64,000 nt of DNA from JBKQVT01 sp963804825 (lineage in GTDB: Bacteria > Planctomycetota > Planctomycetia > Pirellulales > Thermoguttaceae), in the NCBI GenBank assembly GCA_963804825.1, contig CAWDRV010000006.1, forward strand, positions 1 to 64,000, given 5' to 3'. Every line of letters begins with the position of its first letter. Positions within the stretch are counted from its first letter, which is position 1. The position numbers were made by a program, and so were the translations under genes. Of this stretch, positions 1 to 8,640 are shown piece by piece. The notes beneath the pieces are model-generated. The model saw nothing but the letters and a program-made list of their open reading frames with translations, was not told the DNA's origin and did not search any database.

Positions 1-1073
1 CGATGCGAATTCCCGACGGGTCCATCGGCTTGCGCTGGTCGAAGGGGATCATGTTCTTGTTCACCGTGATGTGGCAGCGGCCCAGGGATTGCTCGGCCTG
101 GCGGCCGGTCAGTCCCAGGGGGGTCACGTCGGCGAGCATGAGGTGGTTGTCGGTGCCGCCGCTGACCAATTTCAGCCCGCCGCCGGCGAGCACTTCGGCC
201 AGGGTCTTGGCGTTGTCGATGATTTGCCGGGCATACTGCTTGAAGGCCGGCGTCAGGGCCTCGCCGAGACAGACCGCCTTGCCGGCGATGACGTGCATAA
301 GCGGTCCGCCCTGCGTGCCTGGAAACACGGCGCGGTCGATGTCCTTGGCATACGCCTCCTTGCAGAGGATCAGGCCGCCGCGCGGACCGCGGAGCGTCTT
401 GTGCGTGGTCGTGCTGACATAGTCGGCCACCGGCACCGGGTCGTCGTGCAGCCCGGCCGCCACCAGGCCGGCATAGTGCGCCATGTCGACGAACAACTGG
501 CGCCGCACTCCCGGGCGATCTCGGCGAACTCGGCGTGCGGCATTCGCGCGGATAGGCGCTGGCCCCGGCGACAATCATCTTCGGCTTGTGCTCGCGGGCC
601 AACGCGGCGACCTGGTTGAGGTCGATGCGGTGCGTGTCGGGCCGGACCCCGTAGCTGTAGAAATGGTAGAGCTTGCCCGAAATGTTCAGCTTCATCCCGT
701 GACTCAGATGGCCGCCGTGGGCCAGGTCGAGCCCGAGCACAACGTCGCCCGGCTCCAGCGTCGAGAAGTACACGGCCGTATTGGCCTGGGTGCCGGAATG
801 GGGCTGCACGTTGACGTGCTCGGCGTGGAACAGGGCCTTGGTGCGATTGCGGGCGAGTTCCTCGACCTGGTTGACGAACTCGCAGCCGCCGTAATATCGC
901 TTCGCCGGGTAGCCCTCGGCATATTTATTGGTCAGCACGCTGCCCATGGCCTGCAAGACCGCGGGGCTGGTGTAGTTTTCGCTGGCGATCATCTCCAGGC
1001 CGTCATGCTGGCGGGCGATTTCGCCGGCGATGGCGGCCCAAACTTGCGGGTCTTGCTGTTCGAGGCGGTTCAT
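1..1073 (-). CDS. glyA: Serine hydroxymethyltransferase, 3' end cut by window edge, two frameshifts
   Basis: PLP enzyme that interconverts serine and glycine while charging tetrahydrofolate with a one-carbon unit; cytosolic. Reading leftward from the ATG at 1073 the protein starts MNRLEQQDPQVWAAIAGEI and contains the family signatures SENYTSPAVL, YAEGYPAKRYYGG and HVNVQPHSGTQAN. The PLP-lysine motif STTTHKTLRGPRGG is present, with the Lys codon at 398-400. The frame breaks twice, near 541-548 (one A missing before an ATGCCG context) and near 498-501 (one C missing before QLFVDMAHYAGL). Both fit contraction of a three-base homopolymer, so the gene is probably intact in the organism. The C-terminal part lies beyond the left edge. 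Confidence 0.95.
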   Translation of the reverse strand, partial: MNRLEQQDPQVWAAIAGEIARQHDGLEMIASENYTSPAVLQAMGSVLTNKYAEGYPAKRYYGGCEFVNQVEELARNRTKALFHAEHVNVQPHSGTQANTAVYFSTLEPGDVVLGLDLAHGGHLSHGMKLNISGKLYHFYSYGVRPDTHRIDLNQVAALAREHKPKMIVAGASAYPRECRTPSSPRSPGSAAPVVRRHGALCRPGGGRAARRPGAGGRLCQHDHAQDAPRSARRPDPLQGGVCQGHRPRRVSRHAGRTAYARHRRQGGLSRRGPDAGLQAVCPANHRQRQDPGRSARRRRAEIGQRRHRQPPHARRRDPPGTDRPPGRAIPGPLPHHGEQEHDPLRPAQADGPVGNSH

Positions 1074-1120
1074 GGAGTTCCCTTGCTGCTGACCATGGAT
1101 GGATCCACGGCAAAAGCCCT

Positions 1121-1149
1121 ATTGTGAGCTTCCAGCGGCGGTTCGTCAA
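1121..1149 (-). promoter_or_regulatory. Possible sigma70 promoter of glyA
   Basis: On the minus strand TTGACG (1144-1149) is followed after 17 bp by CACAAT (1121-1126), about 48 bp before the glyA start. The -10 element is weak, so this is a candidate only. Confidence 0.3.
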
Positions 1150-1274
1150 TCCTGGCTCCCGGGGAAGATTCTCCCCGACTGGGCACCTTGCCGGCAGCGC
1201 GGGCGGGTGCTAAGGTGGAGCGGCAAGCGACTTCCCTTGGACAGGTCCCCTTTCTGAACCGCGGAGAACCGATC

Positions 1275-4204
1275 ATGCCGGAGCAAGGTTGGAAACGCCT
1301 GACGGTCGGCGGGCCGTGGTTTCGCGGACCCGGCAAGTACCCCATCGTGGCCTATTCCGAGTTCATGCCGCCGCCACGGCTTGGACGCAAACCCTACGAC
1401 CGCGACGAGGAGGAAATCGACGCCCACGTCTTCGACCCGGCCGATCCCTGGGGCTGGCGGATCAGCGAATATGAAGAGGCGTTGGAATTGCAGCCGGGCC
1501 TGCTGCACGTGGCCGAACTCTTGCTCGGCGTGCTGCGCCACTTGGGCCACGGCGAGCCGGCCCACGGCATCGCCCGCAACAAACTCCGCGAAAACCCCTA
1601 CTGGCCCGAGAGCCTCCATGAAAAGGGCGCGCCGGCGCAGGAACGCTACGTGACGTTGATGCCGCTGGCACTGTCGCGCACCCAGGACGACAAGGGCCGC
1701 GTCCGCTGGACGCTCTTCGGCGCGAGCCACCAGGGACCGGGCCGGGCGTTTTGGCGCGGTTTCTATCCGCGCCGCGCCGCGAACTGCCCGCCGACTGGGC
1801 GCTCGGGTTCCTTCGCCGGCTGCTGGCGGCCGCGTATCAAGAGCCGGAGGCGGCGCTGGCCGACTTGCGGCGCGCCGGGCTGCGAATCTACTCCAGCCCC
1901 GACTATGCCCTAACGCCGTCGTGGAGCGAGGAGCCGCTGCCGGCGTGGACCGCTCCGTATCGTTGGAATCCGGGGCAATCGCTGCGTGGCGTCCGCTATC
2001 TGCTCAGCTTTTGTCCCTTCACCCGCTTGCCGGCGGCCGTCCGCCGCGCGTACCTGGCCGGAGAGCTGTGCTTGCTGCCGTTTCCGGGCAGCCTGTTGTT
2101 TTTCGCGCCGCCGCCCTACCTGAAATTGGAGAAGGAACTGCCCCATGCCGTGCAGATTCCGCTCCTGCACTCGCTTCATCGGCACGAGGCGCCGTGGGGC
2201 ATCCGCATTCCGCAGTCGGGCTGGATGCACGAGGCGCCGCCGGGCGGACCGCCGCCGCACGCGGATTTCGGCCCCATACGCGGCACGTTTCGCCGCACGC
2301 ACCGCTGGGCCCGCGTCCGCCGCCACGAGGACGAATTGGCCACGATCTCGGCCAACGAGGACAAGTTGGCCCACGTCCTCTTCAGCGCGGCGCCCGGCGA
2401 CGTGGGACTGTACGGCAAGCCGATGGCCCGCAACGCGCAGCTCTGGACCGACCAGTTCCAACTCCTCTTGGATGGTCCCCGGGCGACGGCCGCCGAGTTG
2501 CGCCGGGCGGCCGAGCGGCTGGCCGACGGCGGCCTGTTCGGCTACCGGCTCTTCTATCCGCCCATGCAAGTCGGGCGGCATGAAGTGTATTGGCACCGCC
2601 CGCTGGTCGCCTATCTCGATCCGCAGACCGATCGGCCCACGTTGCTCTCCGATGCGCCGCTGGGCTGCCTGACCGCGCAGAGTGTGCAACGGCGTCGGTC
2701 GTCCCGGCCGGTCGAATTGTGGCCGCGGCTGCTGGCCCGCGCCGACCACCAGGAGGCCGTCCGCCTGCTGTTGGGCCGCTCCGAGCCGCACTACCACCGC
2801 GCGATGTTGAACGTCCGCAAGGTGCTGGAGACCTGGGAAATGCTGGGCCGTCGGCCGCTGCCGCGGAGCTTCGCCCGGCAGTTGCTCACCCTGCCCAAGG
2901 AAAAGTCGCTCGACGATTGGTTCCACATGCTGCCCGAGCTGGCGGCGGATCGAAAGGCGGCCGAACGTTTGGTCGAGCGTCTGCGCCAGTGTGTGGCCGA
3001 CGAGAAACCATCGCTCGCCCGCCGGCCCTCGTCCCTCACCTTCGCCCATACGGCCCGGCGACGCTTCGAGGAAACCTATTGGCAGACCATCGCCCTGCTG
3101 GCCGCGGGACGTTACGTCAACAAGGACAACGCCGACTGCGTTCACGACAGGGCCACGCAATCGGAGTTGTCGCATCACGACCGCGATCTGGAGCCGCTGG
3201 GCGATTACGTGCTGGGGCATTACCGGCGGATCGTGGAGGCGGCGGGAATGTCGCGCCGCGCGTGGGTCGGCGAGATGCCCTTCCGTTGGCAAACCGACTT
3301 CCATTTCCCCTGGTCGGGCGGATGGCTGAAGAACCAGGGCGAGGAAACCCACGAGCGCAACCTGGTCGTGGTCATTCCCGGCCGCAACCGCCGCCGCGCC
3401 ATCGTCATGGCCGACCATTACGACACGGCCTACATGGAAGACCGCTTCGGCTACGCGCACGGGGGCGGCGGACCGCGCCTGGCGGCCGCCGGCGCCGACG
3501 ACAATCACTCGGCCACGGCCACGCTCATGCTGGCGGCCCCCATCTTCCTGGACCTCGCGCGGCAAGGCAAGCTCGCGTGCGACATCTGGCTGGTGCATTT
3601 CACCGGCGAGGAATTCCCCGCCGATTGCATGGGCGCCCGCCATCTCTGTCAACGCCTGGTCGAGGGCACGTTGCAGATTCGGCTGGCCAACGGGCGTTGG
3701 CGCGACCTCTCCCGAGCCCGCATTGCGGGCGTGTATTTGCTCGACATGATCGCGCACAACAGCGACCGCGACCGCGACGTGTTTCAGATTTGTCCGGGCG
3801 TCGGGCGGCAATCGATGTGGCTGGCCCAACAGGCCCAAGCCGCCAACCGAATGTGGAACGCCTCGGTCGGGGCGTGGAACGGCCGGGCCGCCCGGCGCGG
3901 CCGCGGCCGCGGACAGCGAAGCGCCGACGGCCGGACATTGCCCGAGATCGCCCTGCACCCCGCGCTACACGGCGAGGTCCGCCCCGTCTACAATCCGCGC
4001 AGCACGCTTTTCAACACCGACGGCCAGATTTTCTCCGACGCCGGCGTGCCCGTCGTCTTGTTCATGGAGAATTACGACATCAATCGGCAGGGCTATCACG
4101 ACAGCCACGACACGATGGCGAACATCGACCTGGATTATGGCGCCGCAGTGGCGGCGATTGCGATCGAGTCGGTCGCCCGCGCGGCGACGGAACCCTTGCC
4201 GTAA
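1275..4204 (+). CDS. M28-type zinc peptidase, C-terminal catalytic domain, one frameshift
   Basis: About 976 residues. The last third carries the M28 aminopeptidase metal and catalytic pattern: H-x-D in ADHYDTAYMED (about residue 714), the bridging Asp in AAGADDNHSATA (about 741), the Glu pair in HFTGEEFPADCMGA (about 777), an Asp in LLDMIAHNSD (about 823) and the last His in GYHDSHDTMANID (about 941). The long N-terminal part (about 700 residues) is not recognised. The ATG at 1275 (MPEQGWKRLTVGGPWF) follows a weak GGAGA. The frame changes near 1762 at a TTT run: reading continues from WRGF into LSAPRRELPADWAL, which fits loss of one T. No signal peptide is seen at this start. Substrate is unknown; the peptidase call is firm, the specificity is not. 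Confidence 0.85.
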
Positions 4205-4327
4205 TTCGATCGCCGCACTGGCCGTCGGCCGAAATCGGCGCAGAATGACAGAGGAAGAGCGCCCGGGGCCCGTTCTCCGGGCGATCTTGAAAATCATCGG
4301 AGGTCGGCAGTGGACGTAACCTGACGG

Positions 4328-4705
4328 TTACCAGTGGTCGTGGCCGCCGCCACCACCCCCGCCGCCACCGCCGCCGCCGCGGGGACCGCGGCCGCCACCC
4401 TTGCCGCCGCGACCACGTCCGCCGCCGTAGCCACCACCGCCACCGCCGCCGGTGCGGGGCCCCTTGTCCTCGGCCTCGTTCACCTTGATCGTGCGGCCGT
4501 CCAACTCGGTGCCGTCCATCTCGGTGATGGCCGTGGCAGCCGCTTCGTCACCGGCGAAGGTCACGAACCCGAAACCACGGGAACGCCCGGTCTCGCGATC
4601 GGTAATCACCTTGGCCTCGACGATCTCGCCGAACCGCGAGAAGGCACCCTGCAAGCCCTCGTCCGTCGTGCCCCAACTTAAACCGCCCACAAACAACTTC
4701 TTCAT
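4328..4705 (-). CDS. Glycine-rich RRM RNA-binding protein
   Basis: 125 residues. A single RRM domain fills residues 1-82, with RNP2 (KLFVGGL, residues 3-9) and RNP1 (RGFGFVTF, residues 43-50). The tail from about residue 85 is almost pure Gly/Arg and ends GGHDHW. This is the small RRM protein type found in many planctomycetes and cyanobacteria, where it is thought to bind single-stranded RNA. The start is fixed by GAAGGAG 10 bp upstream of the ATG. It is transcribed alone. The Gly tail is coded by a GCC/CCG-rich stretch prone to length change. Confidence 0.93.
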   Translation of the reverse strand: MKKLFVGGLSWGTTDEGLQGAFSRFGEIVEAKVITDRETGRSRGFGFVTFAGDEAAATAITEMDGTELDGRTIKVNEAEDKGPRTGGGGGGGYGGGRGRGGKGGGRGPRGGGGGGGGGGGGHDHW

Positions 4706-4834
4706 CGCTACTGCTCACTCCTTCTGCGGCGTCGCCCTGCGGCGACGCACCCTCATTTCACGCCGGGTCCCGTGGGTTTGTCGTCCTCGCTCCCCGAAGG
4801 ATGGTCCCAATGACCACCCTAAATCACAACTAGC

Positions 4835-4862
4835 ATGATATCAGGTCGCGGATTCCTTGCAA
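4835..4862 (-). promoter_or_regulatory. Probable promoter of the RRM gene
   Basis: Minus strand TTGCAA (4857-4862), 16-bp spacer, TATCAT (4835-4840), about 130 bp before the RRM start. The rest of the 4706-5033 gap is AT-richer than its surroundings and holds nothing else recognised apart from the tRNA promoter. Confidence 0.45.
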
Positions 4863-4982
4863 CGGGTCTTCGCACGAAATACGACCGGCAATCGCAAGTT
4901 TTTTGTTTCATGTCAATATTCCATATGTTATTAACTTAGTCATGTATATGGTACTGGGCGTTGGCCCGCGGGGGGCAGAGGC

Positions 4983-5010
4983 TTGTCAGGCAACGCAGTC
5001 GTGTTATCTT
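4983..5010 (+). promoter_or_regulatory. Promoter of tRNA-Arg
   Basis: TTGTCA (4983-4988), 16-bp spacer, TATCTT (5005-5010), ending 23 bp before the first tRNA base. Position and spacing fit a tRNA promoter. Confidence 0.5.
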
Positions 5011-5033
5011 GGAACAGGAGTTGCTGGGCAGTC

Positions 5034-5106
5034 GCGCCGTGGCGCAATTGGATAGCGCATCGGTCTTCGGAACCGAGGGTTGGGGGTTCGAATCCCTCCG
5101 GGCGTA
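5034..5106 (+). tRNA. tRNA-Arg (anticodon UCG), one acceptor base missing
   Basis: Cloverleaf: D stem GCGC/GCGC (5042-5045), anticodon stem TCGGT/ACCGA around loop CTTCGGA giving anticodon TCG, T loop TTCGAAT closed by GGGGG/CCCTC, 3' acceptor strand CGGGCGT and discriminator A5106. CCA is not encoded. The 5' acceptor strand reads GCGCCG, only six bases; adding one C (GCGCCCG) gives full pairing with the 3' strand. A CCC-to-CC sequencing contraction is the simplest explanation. It reads CGA codons. Confidence 0.93.
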
Positions 5107-5124
5107 CTTTACTCCTAGCCATTT

Positions 5125-5754
5125 GTGGGGCCGCAGCATTCGGTGTCCAGCGATACGCCAACCATCTTCACGATCGGTCATTCTACCCACTCCGTTGAGG
5201 AGTTCCTGGCCCTATTGAATCGTCATGGAATCACGGCGATTGCCGATGTGCGTTCGCAACCTTACGGTCGGCTCGATCATTTCAACCGAGAGAATCTTTC
5301 GGCAACCTTGAAGGCAGTTGGGATCGAATACGTGTTCCTTGGCCAGCAACTTGGTGCCCGACGCCAAGAAACTGAGTGTTACGAGAACGGGATTGCGCTT
5401 TACGAAAGAATCGTCAAGCTGTCTGCTTTCCAAGAGGGACTCTTACGATTGCGCCGGGGGGCAGAGAAGTATAGGTTGGCAATCATGTGCGCAGAAAAGG
5501 AACCCCTGGTCTGCCACCGCGCTATCCTCATCTCTCGCTGTCTGAAGGATTCCGGAATTCAAGTGATGCATATCTTGGCAGACGGAACTCTTGAAGACCA
5601 TGCACTCGCGGAGAGACGTTTGGTTCGAGAACTGGACATCGTGCGCACGCTATTCGAACCAGACCTGAGCGAAAACGACCTCATCCAGCGCGCCTACAGC
5701 GAGCGTGGGCGCGAGATTGCATATCACGAGGAGAACGAAGGTCTGCCACCATGA
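5125..5754 (+). CDS. DUF488 family protein, first of a pair
   Basis: 210 residues at most. The N-terminus has the DUF488 signature TIFTIGHSTHSVEEF, then ADVRSQPYGRLDHFN, and the family Cys-His-Arg motif PLVCHRAILISRCL near residue 130. Function of the family is unproven; the conserved Cys suggests an enzyme or a nucleic-acid-related role. Two GTG starts are possible, 5125 and 5143; the second gives MSSDTPTIFTIGHSTH, closer to usual family starts, and neither has a clear ribosome site. The start lies only 18-36 bp after tRNA-Arg, and the stop overlaps the next start as ATGA, so it heads a coupled cassette. Base composition is clearly less GC-rich than flanking genes. Confidence 0.88.
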   Translation: MGPQHSVSSDTPTIFTIGHSTHSVEEFLALLNRHGITAIADVRSQPYGRLDHFNRENLSATLKAVGIEYVFLGQQLGARRQETECYENGIALYERIVKLSAFQEGLLRLRRGAEKYRLAIMCAEKEPLVCHRAILISRCLKDSGIQVMHILADGTLEDHALAERRLVRELDIVRTLFEPDLSENDLIQRAYSERGREIAYHEENEGLPP

Positions 5755-6193
5755 ATTCCATCAAGCTCTTTACGATCGGCTTCACCAGGAAATCGGCGGA
5801 GGAGTTCTTCGAGCGCTCCGCAAGGCGGGGGTCCGGCGCCTGGTGGACGTTCGCCTGAACAATGTTTCTCAACTCGCAGGTTTCACTAAAAAGCGGGACC
5901 TTCAATACTTCTTACGTTCTATCACGGGCATCGCCTACGTCCATGAACCGTCGCTGGCCCCCACAAAGGATATTTTGGACGCGTATAAGAAGAAGCGGAT
6001 CGACTGGAGTGAATACGAATCTCAATTCAAGCAGCTTCTGCAGTCGCGTCGCCCCCACGAACAATGGATGTCAAGTGACTTTGACCACGCATGCCTTCTC
6101 TGTAGCGAGCCGACACCCGAGCACTGTCACCGCCGACTGGCCGCGGAATATCTTAGGGAGCAATGGAAAGACGTAGACATTAGGCATCTTTAG
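5751..6193 (+). CDS. DUF488 family protein, second of a pair, one frameshift
   Basis: About 147 residues after repair. It starts MNSIKLFTIGFTRKSAEEFF at the ATG of an ATGA overlap with the upstream gene. Near 5811 one C appears lost: the frame must shift to continue into LRKAGVRRLVDVRLNN, which aligns with the same region of the first DUF488 protein. The closing motif EHCHRRLAAEYL matches the Cys-His-Arg signature of the upstream copy, and CLLCSEPTPEHC adds further Cys residues. Paired, divergent DUF488 proteins suggest a hetero-oligomer or two related activities. Function unknown. Confidence 0.85.
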
Positions 6194-6208
6194 CGCCGCG
6201 AGGGACCT

Positions 6209-6865
6209 ATGGCCCAGGTGATTTGTCTTGCGAATTCATGGCGTGACGGTGGACGGTGCATTGCGGGAATCGATGGTGCTACGGGCAAATGGGTTCGCCC
6301 CGTGCCGCATCATGGAGGTGCGATTCCTGAAGAACGCACGTGGCTGAAGGGCAGGTGCATCGTTCCCTTGGACATCGTTGAGATGCGACTCGAGCCCCCG
6401 ACGTTCGGTACCCGCTTTCAATGTGAGAACTGCGAGGTGCGGAACTGGAATTGGCGATATGTGGGGCGCGCCACTGCGGCGGACGTCCTTGGGTATTGCA
6501 CCAGCGCGGGACAAATCCTTCATAGCACGAGCAAGGTCGTCGAGCCAGCTCAAATGGAGCTGTTGCCTCCAGAGCGATGGACGTCCCTGGAGCTAGTCCA
6601 TGTAAGGGGGGTCGTTTTCGAACCCGACCCGAATAAGGAACATCGCTGGCACGCCAAGTTCTCGATGGGACGAGTTGGACCGGAGTATTGCATCGGAGTG
6701 ACCGACCCTGAAGCGACACTGCGACTTAATGGGGGCGAGGAAATCGCGTCGGAGTGTCTCTTGACGGTCAGCCTCACCGAGCCGATCCAACTCAGTCAGT
6801 ACAATAAGCCTGAACTGTGCTACAAGTTGGTTGCAGGCGTGATCGAGTTGGACGGCGACGACTAA
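6209..6865 (+). CDS. Dual OB-fold-like (DuOB-type) protein
   Basis: 218 residues. The start MAQVICLANSWRDGGRCIAG followed by GIDGATGKWVRPV resembles the N-terminus of proteins described as containing a dual OB domain; this is from memory of the family, not a search. OB folds usually bind nucleic acid. A Cys pair CENC (about residues 72-75) could bind metal. GAGGGAC precedes the ATG and the gap to the upstream gene is 15 bp, so it belongs to the DUF488 cassette. Like its partners it is less GC-rich than the surrounding chromosome. Role is inferred from context only. Confidence 0.8.
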   Translation: MAQVICLANSWRDGGRCIAGIDGATGKWVRPVPHHGGAIPEERTWLKGRCIVPLDIVEMRLEPPTFGTRFQCENCEVRNWNWRYVGRATAADVLGYCTSAGQILHSTSKVVEPAQMELLPPERWTSLELVHVRGVVFEPDPNKEHRWHAKFSMGRVGPEYCIGVTDPEATLRLNGGEEIASECLLTVSLTEPIQLSQYNKPELCYKLVAGVIELDGDD

Positions 6866-6988
6866 TGTCACTCGATGGAACGTGCCGATTTCGGAATGCC
6901 GGCGCTGAAACAGACGTGGCACGGCAGGGCGGACCAGACGCCGACAACCACGTACCGCGTCCTGGTGGCCTGGCGGCACGCTGAACTC

Positions 6989-7016
6989 TTGACAGCGGCG
7001 GCCAAAGGATTAGAAT
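6989..7016 (+). promoter_or_regulatory. Promoter of the thioredoxin/SHD1 gene
   Basis: TTGACA (6989-6994), 16-bp spacer, TAGAAT (7011-7016), 52 bp before the ATG at 7069. A strong match to the sigma70 consensus. Confidence 0.65.
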
Positions 7017-7068
7017 CAATCTTTGGATCGGTCAGTCGTGAAACCATTGACACTCGGAGGATGGGAAC

Positions 7069-8475
7069 ATGACGCGTCCATGGCGCCCGGCGGCAACGGC
7101 GAAAACGGTGAAGACGGCGAAAACGGCGATAGCGGCGGCGGTGGTGGCGGTCCTGCTCGGGACGGCAGCCGTCTGGACGGCAAGAGCCGACGGGCCGGCC
7201 GCCGGCGGGGCCGATCCCTTCGCCGTGCCCAACGGCAAGCCGCCGGAACTCATCGCGTTCATCAATAAACTGCTGCACACGCAACCACCCGACCGCGAGA
7301 CGGCGGAAAAGATGCGGCAGGCGATCATCAAGGCGGCCGACAAGATCATCGCCGCCCGGCCCGCCGAAAAGGACCTCTATTTCGCCGTGGAGGTGAAAGC
7401 GCGCGTGCTGCCGCCCAAGGATATTCCCGCGTTCGAGGACGAGTTGAAACGATCGGGCAACCAGACGGCCGCACGGATGGTCCACGGGTGGCTCCTGCTT
7501 ATTCAGCTTGACGGCGCGAAGGACGACCCCGCCGCGTTTCGCAAACGACTCGACGAGGTGAAGAAGTTTCTCGACACGCCGCCGCTGGCGCCGGGCTGCA
7601 TTGAGTTGGCGCAGAACGCCGGCCAACTCGCCGAGCAGACTGGCGACACCAAGCTGGCCGCCGAGACCTACGAGAGCTTCGCCCACAGCTTCGCCGTCCT
7701 GCCGCAGTTGGCCAACGTGGTCAAGCAGATGCAGGGGAGCGTCCGCCGCCTGAAACTCGTCGGCAATGAAATGTTCCTGGAAGGAAAGACCCTCGAAGGG
7801 AAGAATTTCAGCCTGAAAAAGTATCGCGGCAAGGTCGTGCTGGTCGATTTCTGGTCGAGCACCTGCGCCCCCTGCATGAAGGAAATCGAGGACATCAAGG
7901 ACCAGTACGAAGAATACCGCGACAAGGGATTCGAGGTCGTGGGCGTCAACGTCGAGGGAATGAGCGCGGAGAAGCTTGCCGAGTTCGCCAAGAACAAAGA
8001 AATCCCTGGGCTCCTCTGCCGCGACGCCGATTTGCACGCGCGCGACGCCGACGCGCACGCGGCCGAGTATTACGGCATCTCGGTCATCCCGGTGGTGATC
8101 CTGGTGGGCCGCGACGGGAAGGTCGTTTCGATCCATGCCCGGGGGCCGGAACTCGGCCCGTTGATCGAGAAAGCGCTGGCCGCGGCGGTCACCGGCGGGC
8201 GAGGCGCGGGCAAGTCGTCCGACGGCGAAGACAAGGCGGAACTCAAGAAGGCGAGGGAAAAGAAGAAGCGCCAGGAGGCCATGCTCGCCAAGGCCCCCAA
8301 GTTCCGCACCTGGACCTGGACCGACACCAGCGGCGACTTCCACAAGACGGCCAAGTTCCGCGGCGCCGTCGCCGGCAAGGTCAAGCTCGAACTGGAAGAC
8401 GGCTCCGTCGTCACCGTGCCGTTGGAAGAACTCAGCGACGAGGACCAAAAGTACATTCGCGAGCGAAAACACTAA
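7069..8475 (+). CDS. Secreted TlpA-like thioredoxin protein with C-terminal SHD1 domain
   Basis: 468 residues. A basic N-terminus and a hydrophobic stretch ending near TARADG form a signal peptide. A helical region (about residues 45-225) precedes a TlpA/AhpC-type thioredoxin domain: VDFWSSTCAPCMKEI with the CAPC redox pair at about 265-268, and the cis-Pro loop in GISVIPVVILV. The last 55 residues (FRTWTWTDTSGDF to VPLEELSDEDQKYI) form an SHD1-like module, frequent in planctomycete secreted proteins. Probably a periplasmic thiol-disulphide protein. The ATG at 7069 follows GGAGGATGGGAAC. Monocistronic, ending just before a large inverted repeat. Confidence 0.9.
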   Translation: MTRPWRPAATAKTVKTAKTAIAAAVVAVLLGTAAVWTARADGPAAGGADPFAVPNGKPPELIAFINKLLHTQPPDRETAEKMRQAIIKAADKIIAARPAEKDLYFAVEVKARVLPPKDIPAFEDELKRSGNQTAARMVHGWLLLIQLDGAKDDPAAFRKRLDEVKKFLDTPPLAPGCIELAQNAGQLAEQTGDTKLAAETYESFAHSFAVLPQLANVVKQMQGSVRRLKLVGNEMFLEGKTLEGKNFSLKKYRGKVVLVDFWSSTCAPCMKEIEDIKDQYEEYRDKGFEVVGVNVEGMSAEKLAEFAKNKEIPGLLCRDADLHARDADAHAAEYYGISVIPVVILVGRDGKVVSIHARGPELGPLIEKALAAAVTGGRGAGKSSDGEDKAELKKAREKKKRQEAMLAKAPKFRTWTWTDTSGDFHKTAKFRGAVAGKVKLELEDGSVVTVPLEELSDEDQKYIRERKH

Positions 8476-8481
8476 ACGGAG

Positions 8482-8558
8482 GGAAAAAGGGGACAGTCCC
8501 CATTTGCCGGAACGGCCCGAAGGGTGCTTCGCACAAATGGGGACTGTCCCCTTTTTCC
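8482..8558. repeat. Perfect 25-bp inverted repeat, REP-like, possible bidirectional terminator
   Basis: Arms 8482-8506 and 8534-8558 are exact reverse complements separated by 27 bp. Each arm contains the near-palindrome GGGGACAGTCCCC and a run of five A or T. The element lies 7 bp after the thioredoxin/SHD1 stop. The terminal T run after a long stem could end transcription in either direction; the palindromes inside each arm resemble REP elements. Confidence 0.85.
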
Positions 8559-8640
8559 CGGACACCTCGTGCCAGGACCACGCAAGGCGTGGCGCCCGTG
8601 TCAGCCGTGCCTGGGAACCGCCTTCCGGCGGGCAAGCCGA

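Noticed and set aside
1910..3958. 682-codon open frame on the minus strand
   Set aside because: It is antisense to the M28-type peptidase, has no recognisable protein motifs, and is expected by chance in GC-rich DNA.
5089..7000. Attachment-site duplication of the tRNA-Arg 3' end
   Set aside because: No second copy of the T-arm/3' end sequence was found after the DUF488 cassette, and there is no integrase beside it, so integration at the tRNA is not shown.
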